DNA of 37,384 bases from Paenibacillus sp. N3.4 (GCF_008017805.1 NZ_VRTT01000071.1:1-37384); one strand, 5' to 3'. Shown: positions 1 to 8,239, counted from the first letter of the stretch. The notes: generated by a model not told the origin, from the sequence alone. Numbers and translations: made by a program.

Positions 1-55
1 ATTTTACCGCTTGTTCTTTAAATTCTTGACTGTAACGCTGCCGCTGTTCTCCCAT
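1..55 (-). CDS. IS3-family transposase OrfA, N-terminal fragment at window edge
   Basis: The first 18 codons, read leftward out of the window, begin MGEQRQRYSQEFKEQAVK. This is the usual opening of IS3-family OrfA proteins, which carry the helix-turn-helix that binds the element's ends. The start is the ATG at 55-53, with a GGAG-type ribosome binding site about 8 bases upstream. The rest of OrfA, OrfB and the other end of the element lie outside the window, so completeness cannot be judged. The family call rests on a short stretch but the pattern (basic, R-Y-S/T-x-E-F-K) is characteristic. Confidence 0.7.
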   Translation of the reverse strand, partial: MGEQRQRYSQEFKEQAVK

Positions 56-124
56 TTTACACACTCCGCTTTACATTGATATTTTTTCTATTATATCAAT
101 TCGGTGTGTCCATCTAGTAGTCTA
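1..124 (-). mobile_element. End of an IS3-family insertion sequence (partial)
   Basis: Upstream of the OrfA start the minus strand reads TAGACTACTAGATGGACACA at its outer end (about 105-124). IS3-family elements of the IS2 type begin with TAGACT or similar, so the element boundary is placed near 124. The other inverted repeat and target duplication are outside the window, so the exact boundary is an inference. Confidence 0.5.
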
Positions 125-307
125 ACTTCAAAACCGACTTACAGATCCGCCTAGAAACTGCGTTGTAACGCTGTTTTTCCCTGTAACGGTCGAGCAAAGC
201 AGCAAGGGGCAGTTGTCGCTGAGAAAATGGAGGCAGCTATTCAAGCAATGAAAAAGAAGAGGGGCAATCCCTGAGAAACCTTTCTACCACGGGTATATCA
301 TATAGAT
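125..307. other. Non-coding gap between IS end and mtnA terminator
   Basis: No credible gene is visible. There is a repeated TGTAACG (at about 162-168 and 182-188) and a short open stretch from an ATG at 227 (MEAAIQAMKKKRGNP, then stop at 272-274) that has no ribosome binding site. It may be the remnant of a dispersed repeat; copy number elsewhere cannot be seen from here. Confidence 0.4.
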
Positions 308-334
308 AAAAAAACCGTCAGGACATCCCGACGG
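308..334 (-). terminator. Rho-independent terminator of mtnKA
   Basis: On the minus strand CCGTC and GACGG form the outer stem (334-330 and 319-315), with a further GGG/TCC inner pairing, followed by a run of seven T. It sits 17 bases beyond the mtnA stop codon. Confidence 0.85.
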
Positions 335-351
335 CTTTTGCTTCAACAAAT

Positions 352-1428
352 TTATTCAAACAAGTTTTTTAAGTTTTCGGTAAAAGGTGCTCGAACGATT
401 CCTTTTTCGGTGATAATCGCCGTCACGTATTCGTTTGGTGTTACATCGAATGCAGGATTATAAACCTTCACACCTTTGGGTGCTGTGCGCTTACCGAAGC
501 CTTGTGTGATCTCATCCTCGTGCCGCTCTTCAATCGGAATGTCAGCACCTGTCGGTGTGTTTAGATCGATGGTGGAAAGTGGGCTCGCGACATAGAATGG
601 GATACCATGCGCCTTCGCCAGGACGGCTACGCTGTAGGTTCCGATCTTGTTGGCGACGTCACCATTAGCGGCAACGCGGTCTGTTCCGACGATAACCGCT
701 TGAATCCAGCCTTTCGACATGACCGCTCCGGCCATGTTGTCGCAGATCAGCGTCACGTCGACGCCAGCTTGCTGCAGTTCAAAAGCAGTCAGCCGCGCAC
801 CTTGCAGCACGGGTCTTGTCTCATCCGCGAACACCTTGATGTTCACGCCTTTTTCCTTAGCCAAGTAGAACGGCGCTAGCGCTGTGCCGTACTTGGCTGT
901 CGCTAAGCCGCCGGCGTTGCAGTGTGTCAGCACGCCGAATCCGTCTTCGAACAGCGTGAGCGCATGTTCGCCGATCAAACGATTCGTCTCCTCATCCTCA
1001 GCTTGAATCTTCTGCGCTTCCTCGAGGAGAGCCAGTTTGAAAGCAGCTGGGCTGACGCTAGCAGCCGCCAAAGCCTCAGCTTGCGCGCGCATGCGGTCAA
1101 GCGCCCAGAACAAATTCACGGCCGTCGGTCGCGATGTCGCCAGGTAATCGGCTTGCTTCTGGACTTCTGCCAGAAGACCGTCTACTTCGGCATCAAGCTC
1201 GCGGATACCGAGATAGACGCCATAAGCGGCGGCGATCCCTATTGCAGGTGCGCCGCGAACTTTCAAGTGGCGAATCGCTTCCCACACCTCGATAGGTGTC
1301 TCCAAAGGTAAATAAATAATTTCTTCCGGCAGCAGCCGCTGATCCAATAAGTCCAACTTTTCATTGTTCCATTTTAATGATTGCAAGGCGCCTTGCGTTT
1401 CTATTGGTTCATTTGCTAGGTTCGTCAT
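352..1428 (-). CDS. mtnA: S-methyl-5-thioribose-1-phosphate isomerase
   Basis: This enzyme converts 5-methylthioribose-1-phosphate to 5-methylthioribulose-1-phosphate in the cytosolic methionine salvage pathway. The 358-residue protein is full length for the family, which shares the eIF2B alpha/beta/delta fold. Visible motifs are RGAPAIG at 58-64, the catalytic cysteine C170 in THCNAGGLAT and the catalytic aspartate D250 in GTDRVAANGD; these match Cys160 and Asp240 of Bacillus subtilis MtnA. The ATG start has AAAGAGGA about 8 bases upstream. It lies 26 bases downstream of mtnK on the same strand, and the two enzymes catalyse consecutive steps, so they form one operon ending at the hairpin at 308-334. 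The central part (about 600-1260) is visibly richer in G+C than its surroundings. Confidence 0.95.
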   Translation of the reverse strand: MTNLANEPIETQGALQSLKWNNEKLDLLDQRLLPEEIIYLPLETPIEVWEAIRHLKVRGAPAIGIAAAYGVYLGIRELDAEVDGLLAEVQKQADYLATSRPTAVNLFWALDRMRAQAEALAAASVSPAAFKLALLEEAQKIQAEDEETNRLIGEHALTLFEDGFGVLTHCNAGGLATAKYGTALAPFYLAKEKGVNIKVFADETRPVLQGARLTAFELQQAGVDVTLICDNMAGAVMSKGWIQAVIVGTDRVAANGDVANKIGTYSVAVLAKAHGIPFYVASPLSTIDLNTPTGADIPIEERHEDEITQGFGKRTAPKGVKVYNPAFDVTPNEYVTAIITEKGIVRAPFTENLKNLFE

Positions 1429-1454
1429 AGGGCAAATCCTCTTTCTGTTAGAAA

Positions 1455-2650
1455 TTAGTTGGCGGCAATCGCAATGAGATCTTCGATCGACTGGGCTTCA
1501 CGATTGGAACGAATCAAGGACGTGCCGATTGCTAAGGCTAAACGCTGGGCGCGCTCTCTGGCGGCAGCATCTTCAATTTTATCAATATCCGCGACATGTG
1601 CAAGTCCTACCACGCGACGGACCATTTTCGCACCGGCAAATCCTATCGTGTCTTGAAGTACTGTGCGCATGTAAAAGTCTTGATAGCCCGGTGTTTGGAA
1701 GAGACGATCAACACCATGTTCATTCCATAATGCCCGGAAATTGGTTTCGAAATGTGTCCAAACCTCCTTCACGGTTTGCACCAAGTAGGCGCGGTAAGCG
1801 GCGCGGCTTTCGCTATCCTTGCTCCAGCCCTCTTGCGCTGCGTAGTTTAATAAAAGATTAGCAAGAACAGCCCCAATGTCAAAGCCCATCGGTCCATAAT
1901 AAGCAAACTCTGGATCAATGACCTTGGTGGAATCTCCTTTGATGAATATACTGCCTGTATGCAGATCTCCGTGAAGGAGCGCTTGCGAGCTGGTTAAAAA
2001 TTTATTGCGCAGGATGGCACTTCCAAATGAAGCGCAGAGTCTGTCCACAATTGCTCCGCCGCATCGCGAATGTGAGCCTCAATATTATTCGTATCGGCGT
2101 CACGATAGGGATCGTCGAAGATCAAATCTTCTGTAATTTTGCAAAGTTCAGGATTAATGAAGCGGCCTTGTTGAATTTTCTTTTCTTGTTGGTTTTTCCC
2201 AAGATCGGATGTGAAGAATAAGGTATTTGCGAGAAATCGACCGATATGTTCTGCGAACAGGGGATACTGGTTACGTTCAATAAGTCCTTTACGCATAATA
2301 ACATGATCGCTCAAGTCTTCCATCACGGTAAGCGCCAAAGCTTCATCATAGGCATATACCTGAGGAACGAGATCCGGATTTAAAGCATGTTCAATAATTA
2401 ACGCTTCACTTTCAATTCGTGCGCGGTCAAGCGTTAACGGCCAAGATTCTCCGACAACCTTGGCATAAGGAAGCGCTTGTTTCAAGATAATACTTTTGCC
2501 GGTAGCCTGCTCAGAAATATGGAATACAAGATTCAAGTTGCCGTCGCCGATCTCATGGCTGGATAGCTCAGCTTCCGGTTGAAATAAATTAGGAATATGA
2601 CGGGCATATTCAATGGCTTCAGCTTCCGTTAGTGGATGGTATGTGGACAT
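1455..2650 (-). pseudogene. mtnK: Methylthioribose kinase, interrupted by a one-base frameshift
   Basis: MtnK phosphorylates 5-methylthioribose with ATP, the step before MtnA. The gene is split: 2650-1994 encodes the N-terminal lobe (MSTYHPLTEAEAIEYARHIP onward) and the next frame, open from 2048 to 1455, encodes the C-terminal lobe with the catalytic HGDLHTGS motif and DPEFA metal-binding motif. The first frame reads LHLEV and then turns into nonsense, while the second picks up at AILRNKFLTSSQALLHGDLH. Adding one base near 2016-2018 (GTGCC to GTGGCC) joins them into 398 residues, against 397 in B. subtilis. The start has a strong TAGGAGG. If the lesion is real the kinase is dead, because the catalytic loop lies beyond it; a sequence error is at least as likely given mtnA is intact. 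Confidence 0.88.
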
Positions 2651-2719
2651 GTGTTTGCCTCCTATTAATGGTTAGGTTTTAATCCCAACTAATTTACTCT
2701 GTATTGATCTTCTTTTCCT

Positions 2720-2768
2720 AGTATAAGTTAAAATGCCTCAGCTTGAAATACAAAAATTCTGATATAAT
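2720..2768. promoter_or_regulatory. Divergent promoter region between mtnK and dps
   Basis: For mtnK (minus) a TATACT lies at 2725-2720 with a weak TTTCAA 17 bases upstream (2748-2743). For dps (plus) a perfect TATAAT lies at 2763-2768; the nearest TTGAAA (2743-2748) leaves only 14 bases, so its -35 is unclear. No SAM riboswitch (S-box) features were seen between the genes, although B. subtilis mtnKA has one. Confidence 0.4.
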
Positions 2769-2859
2769 ACACCATTTACATAAAAGTAGTCTATTTGACG
2801 CAAATTAGCCTATGGAAAAGAGTGTTTGTAAATCAGATCGTTCAAGGAGGCTTTTATAA

Positions 2860-3309
2860 ATGGGAACTCTCACCGCACAATCGATTCAAGTCGTTTTAAA
2901 CAAACAAATTGCCAATTGGGGTTTACTTTACATTAAACTGCATAATTTCCATTGGTTTGTGAAAGGCAATCAATTTTTTACGCTGCACCTCAAATTTGAA
3001 GAACTTTATAATGAAGCCGCTCTTCATGTCGATGAGCTTGCCGAGCGTTTACTTGCGCTAGGCGGTAAGCCGGCAGCTACCATGACAAGCTATTTGGAGC
3101 TGTCTTCTTTAAAAGAGGCATCAGGAACGGAAACGGCGACCAAAATGGTCGAAGCCGTTATTGAGGATTTTACTATTCTGATTCAGGAAGTGAAAGCGGG
3201 GATGGAAGCTTGCGAAGAAGTCAAGGACGATACGACCTCTGATATGCTTCTTGCCATACAGACTGCCTTGGAGAAGCATCGTTGGATGCTCCAATCTTTC
3301 TTAGGTTAA
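2860..3309 (+). CDS. dps: Dps family DNA-binding ferritin-like protein
   Basis: Dps proteins assemble into 12-subunit shells that oxidise and store iron using hydrogen peroxide and so protect DNA. The 149 residues are the usual length. The inter-subunit ferroxidase ligands are all present: H31, H43, D58 and E62, numbered exactly as in Listeria innocua Dps, within LHNFHW, FTLHLKFEELYNE and HVDELAERLLALGG. The N-terminus is short and without a lysine-rich tail, so DNA binding through a basic tail is not evident. The ATG has AAGGAGG about 9 bases upstream. It stands alone, divergent from mtnK; a perfect PerR box could not be identified upstream. Confidence 0.93.
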   Translation: MGTLTAQSIQVVLNKQIANWGLLYIKLHNFHWFVKGNQFFTLHLKFEELYNEAALHVDELAERLLALGGKPAATMTSYLELSSLKEASGTETATKMVEAVIEDFTILIQEVKAGMEACEEVKDDTTSDMLLAIQTALEKHRWMLQSFLG

Positions 3310-3400
3310 AGCTGAGTTTACAATATCTTTAAGCTGTTCAAACATGCGGATAATAAAATTTGGCTATACTTAGAGCAAATGAGTTCTGGAGGGTGTCGTT

Positions 3401-3571
3401 GTGATCAAAATCCTGAATCTTTTGTTCATTGTAGCCGCTTGTTTCACTTTGCTTGTCATGGCTTTTGATGCGGATTCCCCTGGCACAGCCGCCGATCCGA
3501 ACCCCATGAAACAAAATCAAGAACAATTCGTAAGAATGCAGCCTACGTACTATGCAGAAACAACAAAATAA
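3401..3571 (+). CDS. Small secreted or membrane peptide, 56 residues
   Basis: Starts at GTG 3401 with GGAGGG seven bases upstream. The product opens MIKILNLLFIVAACFTLLVM, a single hydrophobic segment preceded by a lysine, followed by a short polar tail rich in P, N and Q that ends in YYAETTK. It is either an N-terminally anchored membrane peptide or a secreted peptide. No family was recognised. A clear terminator follows directly (3581-3608), which supports it as a real transcription unit; a TATACT lies at 3365-3370 but without a good -35. Confidence 0.6.
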   Translation: MIKILNLLFIVAACFTLLVMAFDADSPGTAADPNPMKQNQEQFVRMQPTYYAETTK

Positions 3572-3580
3572 GATGACCAT

Positions 3581-3608
3581 AAAGGATGGCCCATAGAGCC
3601 ATCCTTTT
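3581..3608 (+). terminator. Rho-independent terminator
   Basis: AAAGGATGGC (3581-3590) pairs perfectly with GCCATCCTTT (3598-3607) across a 7-base loop, followed by TTTCC. The A and T runs on both sides could let it act in both directions. Confidence 0.8.
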
Positions 3609-3652
3609 CCGTTGCTGTTTTTACGTTAGGAATCGCGGTTTAGAGGCCACGT

Positions 3653-3681
3653 TTGTTTCTCTAACTTAGATTCTTTATAAT
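3653..3681 (+). promoter_or_regulatory. Sigma-A type promoter for the DUF1802 gene
   Basis: TTGTTT (3653-3658), a 17-base spacer and a perfect TATAAT (3676-3681), 33 bases before the chosen start codon. Confidence 0.65.
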
Positions 3682-3714
3682 AGGAAGATCAGTGAGAACG
3701 AGGTGTGGGGAACG

Positions 3715-4290
3715 ATGGATACGAAACCAAAGGCTTTGAAAGAATGGGCCTCAGCTGTTCAAGCATTAGAAGAGGGCAAACAAATCTTTATTATGCGCAA
3801 GGGGGGAATTGTTGAAGAAACGAAAGATTTCCAGGTGGAGTCAAATGATTTCTTCCTTTACCCCACCTACGAGCATCAAAGGAAGCAATTGCTGAAGGAG
3901 ACTTATCAAGAGATGATTGATCAGTCATTGGAAGGTTGGACGTCCACGGATACGCAAGTGACCATTCGTTCCTATGCTCAAATGGTTGAAGATATTGAAA
4001 TCAGCGATCAGGAACAACTGAATACCTTGTACCCCTTTCATATTTGGACAGAGAGCTTTACAGAAGAAAGATTGAAGTGGAAACGTAAAAATCCGCTTCA
4101 TGTCATGCTGCTGAGGGTTTACAAGCTGGCACACCCGTTGGAGATTCCTATCGAAGAAGCTTACATAGGCTGCAAATCTTGGATTGAGATTCATGCCCAA
4201 ACGCCCACGGATGCAGCTTTGATTCCTGTTTTGAGCGATGAGGAATTTCATTTGCAAGCAGACGAAATCAGAAAAGCTCTTGGGAAATAA
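3715..4290 (+). CDS. DUF1802 family protein
   Basis: The 191-residue soluble protein matches the DUF1802 family: it opens with the typical ALKEWA segment, then GKQIFIMRKGGIVEE and FFLYPTYEHQR, and later has PLEIPIEEAYIGCKSWIEI near the C-terminus. The function is unknown. The ATG at 3715 is preferred over the in-frame GTG at 3703 because GAGGTG lies 9 bases before the ATG. It has its own promoter (3653-3681) and hairpin (4295-4324), so it appears monocistronic; nothing in its neighbours (dps, suf operon) suggests a role. Confidence 0.8.
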   Translation: MDTKPKALKEWASAVQALEEGKQIFIMRKGGIVEETKDFQVESNDFFLYPTYEHQRKQLLKETYQEMIDQSLEGWTSTDTQVTIRSYAQMVEDIEISDQEQLNTLYPFHIWTESFTEERLKWKRKNPLHVMLLRVYKLAHPLEIPIEEAYIGCKSWIEIHAQTPTDAALIPVLSDEEFHLQADEIRKALGK

Positions 4291-4294
4291 ACAT

Positions 4295-4324
4295 ATGCTT
4301 TTCATGAAAAGTATTTGTTTTTTC
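4295..4324 (+). terminator. Probable terminator after the DUF1802 gene
   Basis: ATGCTTTT (4295-4302) pairs with AAAAGTAT (4307-4314) with one G-T pair and a CATG loop, followed by TTGTTTTTT. It is AT-rich, so weaker than the others in the window. Confidence 0.6.
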
Positions 4325-4357
4325 ATTCAATTGCCCTTTCTTGATTTCATACAGTAA

Positions 4358-4399
4358 GTTATAATAGAATTATTCTAATGAGAATCAGTGATAATCACT
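4358..4399 (+). promoter_or_regulatory. suf promoter with two palindromic candidate operator sites
   Basis: A TATAAT lies at 4360-4365 without a convincing -35. Directly over and after it are two perfect palindromes: AGAATTATTCT (4366-4376) and AGTGATAATCACT (4387-4399), with centres 22 bp apart, about two helical turns. The GAGAAT and GATAAT hexamers (4380-4385, 4390-4395) recall Fur-type sites, but the match to the 19-bp Fur box is poor, so the regulator is not identified. Confidence 0.5.
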
Positions 4400-4454
4400 T
4401 TCGGGAGATTGTTACATGGCATCTAAACATTCACACATTATGGAGGCTTAAGAA

Positions 4455-5285
4455 ATGGCGAATTCATCAACATTTACAATAGACGGTCTGAAAGCGAACG
4501 TCGAAGGAAAGGAAATTTTGAAAGGTCTTAGCCTGGAAGTCAAAGGCGGAGAAATTCATGCGATCATGGGACCTAATGGTACCGGTAAAAGTACATTAGC
4601 TTCCGCATTGATGGGACACCCAAAATATGAAGTAACAGAGGGTTCCGTAACATTGGACGGCGAAGATGTCCTCGAAATGGCTGTTGACGAGAGAGCGCGC
4701 GCTGGTTTGTTCTTAGCTATGCAGTACCCAAGCGAAATTACAGGCGTAACGAATGCAGATTTCTTGCGCAGTGCTATGAATGTACGCCGCGGCGAAGGCA
4801 ACGAAATTTCCCTGATTAAATTTATTCGTCAAATGGAAGCGAAAATGAAACAACTGGAAATGAATCCAGAGTTCATGCACCGCTATTTAAACGAAGGTTT
4901 TTCCGGCGGAGAGAAAAAACGTAACGAAATTCTTCAAATGCTGCTGCTTGAGCCGAAATTTGTTATTCTGGATGAAATTGACTCTGGACTTGACATTGAT
5001 GCATTGCGTATCGTAGCTGAAGGTGTTAATGCTATGCGCAGTGAAGATCGCGGCTTCTTGATCATTACGCATTACCAACGTTTGCTCAACTATGTTAAAC
5101 CTGATTTTGTACATGTTATGATGCAAGGTCGTATCGTGAAATCCGGTGGTCCTGAGCTTGCTGAACGTTTGGAAGCAGAAGGTTACGACTGGGTCAAAGA
5201 AGAACTCGGCATCGTGGATGAAACCGTTGGTCAAGACGCGGAAGAATTCAAAGTTCCTATGAACACGACTGCGCCGAAGTACTAA
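4455..5285 (+). CDS. sufC: Fe-S cluster assembly ATPase SufC
   Basis: SufC is the ABC-type ATPase that drives conformational change of the SufBCD scaffold during iron-sulfur cluster assembly in the cytosol. The 276 residues show Walker A GPNGTGKST (39-47), the signature motif as FSGGE (149-153) and Walker B ending LDEIDSGLD (172-180), followed by the ITHYQR switch region. The C-terminus is longer than in many homologues, ending KVPMNTTAPKY. The start has TGGAGG 8 to 9 bases upstream. It is the first gene of the sufCDSUB operon and is followed by sufD after 14 bases. Confidence 0.96.
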   Translation: MANSSTFTIDGLKANVEGKEILKGLSLEVKGGEIHAIMGPNGTGKSTLASALMGHPKYEVTEGSVTLDGEDVLEMAVDERARAGLFLAMQYPSEITGVTNADFLRSAMNVRRGEGNEISLIKFIRQMEAKMKQLEMNPEFMHRYLNEGFSGGEKKRNEILQMLLLEPKFVILDEIDSGLDIDALRIVAEGVNAMRSEDRGFLIITHYQRLLNYVKPDFVHVMMQGRIVKSGGPELAERLEAEGYDWVKEELGIVDETVGQDAEEFKVPMNTTAPKY

Positions 5286-5299
5286 TCAGGAGGAATACC

Positions 5300-6595
5300 A
5301 TGAGCACTCAAACAACCATTTCCATAGATTCTAACGCTGTCATCGAACTCTCCCGCAGTAAGCAAGAGCAGGAGTGGGTGACTGCTCTTCGCACAGAAGG
5401 GCTAACGTTAGCTGGTTCTTTGGAATTACCTACACTAGAAAAAACAAGAATTGACCGTTGGAGTATCTCCTCTTACGGTTCCTATAAAAAATCGACCCCA
5501 TTATCTTCATTGGATGAATTGCCGGAAATAGCCAAAGGTTTGGTGAATCAGGATAACCTGATTGTGCAGCGCAATTCAGGCATTGTTTACAATCAAGTTT
5601 CCGAAGAACTAAAGAAACAAGGCGTTATTTTCACGGATTTGGAAACGGCTCTTCGCGAGCATGCTGATCTGGTTAAGCCTTACTTCATGAAAGCAGTAGA
5701 AGCTAACGAAAATCAATTGACAGCTTTGCACGCGGCGCTTTGGAACGGTGGTATTTTCATCTATGTGCCTAAGGATGTCACAGTCGAAATTCCGCTTCAA
5801 GCTCTATTCGTCACGGATGATGCGGAAGCTACTTTCGCCCCACACGTTTTGATTGTTGCTGAACCGTTTAGTTCCGTCACTTATGTAGATAATTTCGTAT
5901 CTTCCCTTGCAGGCAGCCCATTGGTACACAATGGCATCGTTGAGGTGTTCGTGAAAGCGGGAGCGAGAGTCAACTACGCTTCCATTCATAACTTAGAAGA
6001 ATCCGTCACGGATTTAACTTACCGCCGCGCGATCATTGACAATGATGCAAGCATTCAGTGGGTTGTTGGGGAAATGAACTTTGGGAACACGATGTCGGAT
6101 ACGACTTCGATTCTTAAAGGAAAAGGTTCCGATTCTGATGCTAAAGTAATTTGCGTCGGAACACAGGAACAGAAGTTGAACCTGACTACACGCGCTGTAC
6201 ATTGGGGTAAAGCTTCGACAAGCGATATGATCACACGTGCCGTAATGAGAGATGGCTCCACAGCGATCATCAACGGGATTACGAAGATCGAAAAAGGCGC
6301 AACAGGCTGTAACGGTCAACAAACAGAAAAAGTTCTAATGCTTAGCCCTAAAGCACGTGGCGACGCCAATCCGATTTTGTTGATCGATGAGGATGATGTT
6401 AAGGCTGGTCACGCAGCGAGTGTTGGCCAAGTGAATGCAGAGCAGGTCCACTATCTGATGTCACGCGGTATAACAAAAGAAGAAGCGCAACGCTTAATTA
6501 TTTATGGATTCCTGGCTCCAGTTGTTTCCGTAATTCCGATTAAGAGCGTAGAAGAACAATTGCAAAGCTTAGTCGAAAGGAAGCTGGGACAATGA
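5300..6595 (+). CDS. sufD: Fe-S cluster scaffold protein SufD
   Basis: SufD pairs with SufB and two SufC subunits in the SufBC2D scaffold and is needed for iron acquisition. The 431-residue protein has the SufBD beta-helix core with conserved phrases shared with the downstream SufB, for example FTDLETALREH, IFIYVPKDV and, near the end, AGHAASVGQVNAEQVHYLMSRG. The AGHAAS histidine region is the SufD hallmark. The start has AGGAGG 7 to 8 bases upstream, and the stop overlaps the sufS start by 4 bases, indicating translational coupling. Confidence 0.95.
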   Translation: MSTQTTISIDSNAVIELSRSKQEQEWVTALRTEGLTLAGSLELPTLEKTRIDRWSISSYGSYKKSTPLSSLDELPEIAKGLVNQDNLIVQRNSGIVYNQVSEELKKQGVIFTDLETALREHADLVKPYFMKAVEANENQLTALHAALWNGGIFIYVPKDVTVEIPLQALFVTDDAEATFAPHVLIVAEPFSSVTYVDNFVSSLAGSPLVHNGIVEVFVKAGARVNYASIHNLEESVTDLTYRRAIIDNDASIQWVVGEMNFGNTMSDTTSILKGKGSDSDAKVICVGTQEQKLNLTTRAVHWGKASTSDMITRAVMRDGSTAIINGITKIEKGATGCNGQQTEKVLMLSPKARGDANPILLIDEDDVKAGHAASVGQVNAEQVHYLMSRGITKEEAQRLIIYGFLAPVVSVIPIKSVEEQLQSLVERKLGQ

Positions 6596-7818
6596 ATACC
6601 TCGGAGATACGTGAACTTTTTCCCATTCTAAAGCAAGAAGTGAACGGTCATCCTCTGGTTTACTTGGACAGCGCTGCAACTTCGCAGAAGCCTATACAGG
6701 TGATTGAAGCACTGAAGCACTATTATGAGTGGGACAATGCGAACGTTCACCGTGGGGTCCATACCCTAGGCTCCCGCGCAACAGATGCCTATGAAGGAGC
6801 ACGTGAGAAAGTTGCTAAATTCATAGGCGCGTCTAGCGAACAGGAGATTATTTTCACCAGAGGAACGACAACAGCTATTAATATCGTGGCAAGCAGTTAT
6901 GCCAAATCGGTTTTGCGTGAAGGCGATGAAATTGTCCTCACACCGATGGAGCATCATAGCAATCTGATACCTTGGCAGCAAGCTGCTAAGGCATCAGGTG
7001 CCATTTTGAAATATATTCCTTTACAGCCGGATGGATCGATTTCCATTGCCGATGTGGAAGCTACCATTACTGAACGTACCAAAATCGTTTCGATCGTGTA
7101 CGTATCTAATGTTCTCGGTGTGGTTAATCCCGTTAAAGAGATTGCTCGCATCGCGCATAAACATGGAGCGAAAATCTTAATCGATGGCGCTCAAAGCACA
7201 CCGCATATGAAAGTGGATGTCCAAGATTTGGATTGTGATTTCTACGCATTTTCTGGACATAAAATGTGTGGTCCTACCGGAATAGGGGCATTGTATGGGA
7301 AGAAGGCTTTGCTGGAAAATATGGAGCCTGTTGAATTTGGCGGCGAGATGATTGACCATGTAGACCTCTATGAGTCCACATGGAAAGAACTCCCTTGGAA
7401 ATTTGAGGGAGGGACGCCAATCATCGCAGGAGCTGTCGGTCTCGGCGCAGCTATCGATTTTCTGCAAGAAGTCGGCATGGACAATGTTTATAAACATGAT
7501 ATACAGCTCACGAATTATGCGATGGATCGTATGACACAAATCGAGGATTTGACTGTCTACGGACCAACCAAGGATCGCGCAGGACTCGTAACCTTTAATC
7601 TGGGCGATGTACATCCTCATGATGTGGCAACTGTTCTGGACGCGGAAGGAGTAGCTGTGAGGGCCGGACATCATTGCTGCCAGCCTCTTATGAGATGGCT
7701 TAATGTTAGTTCGACCGCTCGTGCAAGCTTCTATCTATACAATACAGAAGCAGATATTGACCGTCTCGTGATGGCCTTACAAAAAACAAAGGAGTACTTC
7801 GGTCATGCAATTGGATGA
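6592..7818 (+). CDS. sufS: Cysteine desulfurase SufS
   Basis: SufS is the PLP-dependent enzyme that takes sulfur from L-cysteine as a persulfide and passes it to SufU. The 408-residue protein carries the PLP lysine K224 in SGHKMCGPTG and the catalytic cysteine C362 in RAGHHCCQPL; B. subtilis SufS has Lys224 and Cys361. Here the catalytic cysteine is followed by a second cysteine, C363, where many homologues have alanine. The gene overlaps sufD by 4 bases and sufU by 14 bases, which fits coupled synthesis of the donor and acceptor proteins. Confidence 0.96.
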   Translation: MNTSEIRELFPILKQEVNGHPLVYLDSAATSQKPIQVIEALKHYYEWDNANVHRGVHTLGSRATDAYEGAREKVAKFIGASSEQEIIFTRGTTTAINIVASSYAKSVLREGDEIVLTPMEHHSNLIPWQQAAKASGAILKYIPLQPDGSISIADVEATITERTKIVSIVYVSNVLGVVNPVKEIARIAHKHGAKILIDGAQSTPHMKVDVQDLDCDFYAFSGHKMCGPTGIGALYGKKALLENMEPVEFGGEMIDHVDLYESTWKELPWKFEGGTPIIAGAVGLGAAIDFLQEVGMDNVYKHDIQLTNYAMDRMTQIEDLTVYGPTKDRAGLVTFNLGDVHPHDVATVLDAEGVAVRAGHHCCQPLMRWLNVSSTARASFYLYNTEADIDRLVMALQKTKEYFGHAIG

Positions 7819-8239
7819 TTTATACCGTAGAGTGATTATGGATCACTATAAAACACCACGCAACCGTGGGAAGTTTGAGTCAGGCGAAGCGGTTACCATT
7901 GATTTGAACAACCCGACCTGTGGGGATAAAATTTCTCTGCAAATGCAGGTTGAAGATGGTATTGTCAAAATAGCTAAGTTCACAGGTGAGGGCTGCTCGA
8001 TTAGTTTATCATCCGCATCCATGATGACGGACGCTGTAAAAGGCAAGACAATCGAGGAAGCACTGCAGATGGCCGAAAATTTTTCCGGCCTTATGAAGGG
8101 CGAATCTGTCGAATTTGAATATGAAGATATAGAAGCTTTATCTGGGGTCAATAAATTCCCAGCGCGGATTAAATGCGCAACACTGGCATGGAATGCGCTT
8201 CGCAAGGGAATTGAACAATCTCAAAAGACGGATAACTAA
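7805..8239 (+). CDS. sufU: Zinc-dependent sulfur acceptor SufU
   Basis: SufU accepts persulfide sulfur from SufS in Firmicutes. The 144-residue protein is IscU-like with the zinc and sulfur-transfer ligands C39, D41, C64 and C124 in PTCGD, EGCSIS and IKCATLAW. The longer spacing between the second and third cysteines, including the GESVEFEYEDIEALSGV segment, distinguishes SufU from IscU. It lacks the IscU-type histidine next to the last cysteine. The start lies inside the end of sufS (14-base overlap), with a GGAG upstream. Confidence 0.95.
   Translation: MQLDDLYRRVIMDHYKTPRNRGKFESGEAVTIDLNNPTCGDKISLQMQVEDGIVKIAKFTGEGCSISLSSASMMTDAVKGKTIEEALQMAENFSGLMKGESVEFEYEDIEALSGVNKFPARIKCATLAWNALRKGIEQSQKTDN

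Noticed and set aside
607..1311. Two plus-strand frames opposite mtnA
   Set aside because: They lie within a confidently identified gene, have no family features and arise from its high G+C content.
4416..4451. 11-codon frame just before sufC with a GGGAG upstream, possible leader peptide
   Set aside because: It is short, has no repeated regulatory codons and its stop sits next to the sufC ribosome binding site by chance as far as can be seen.
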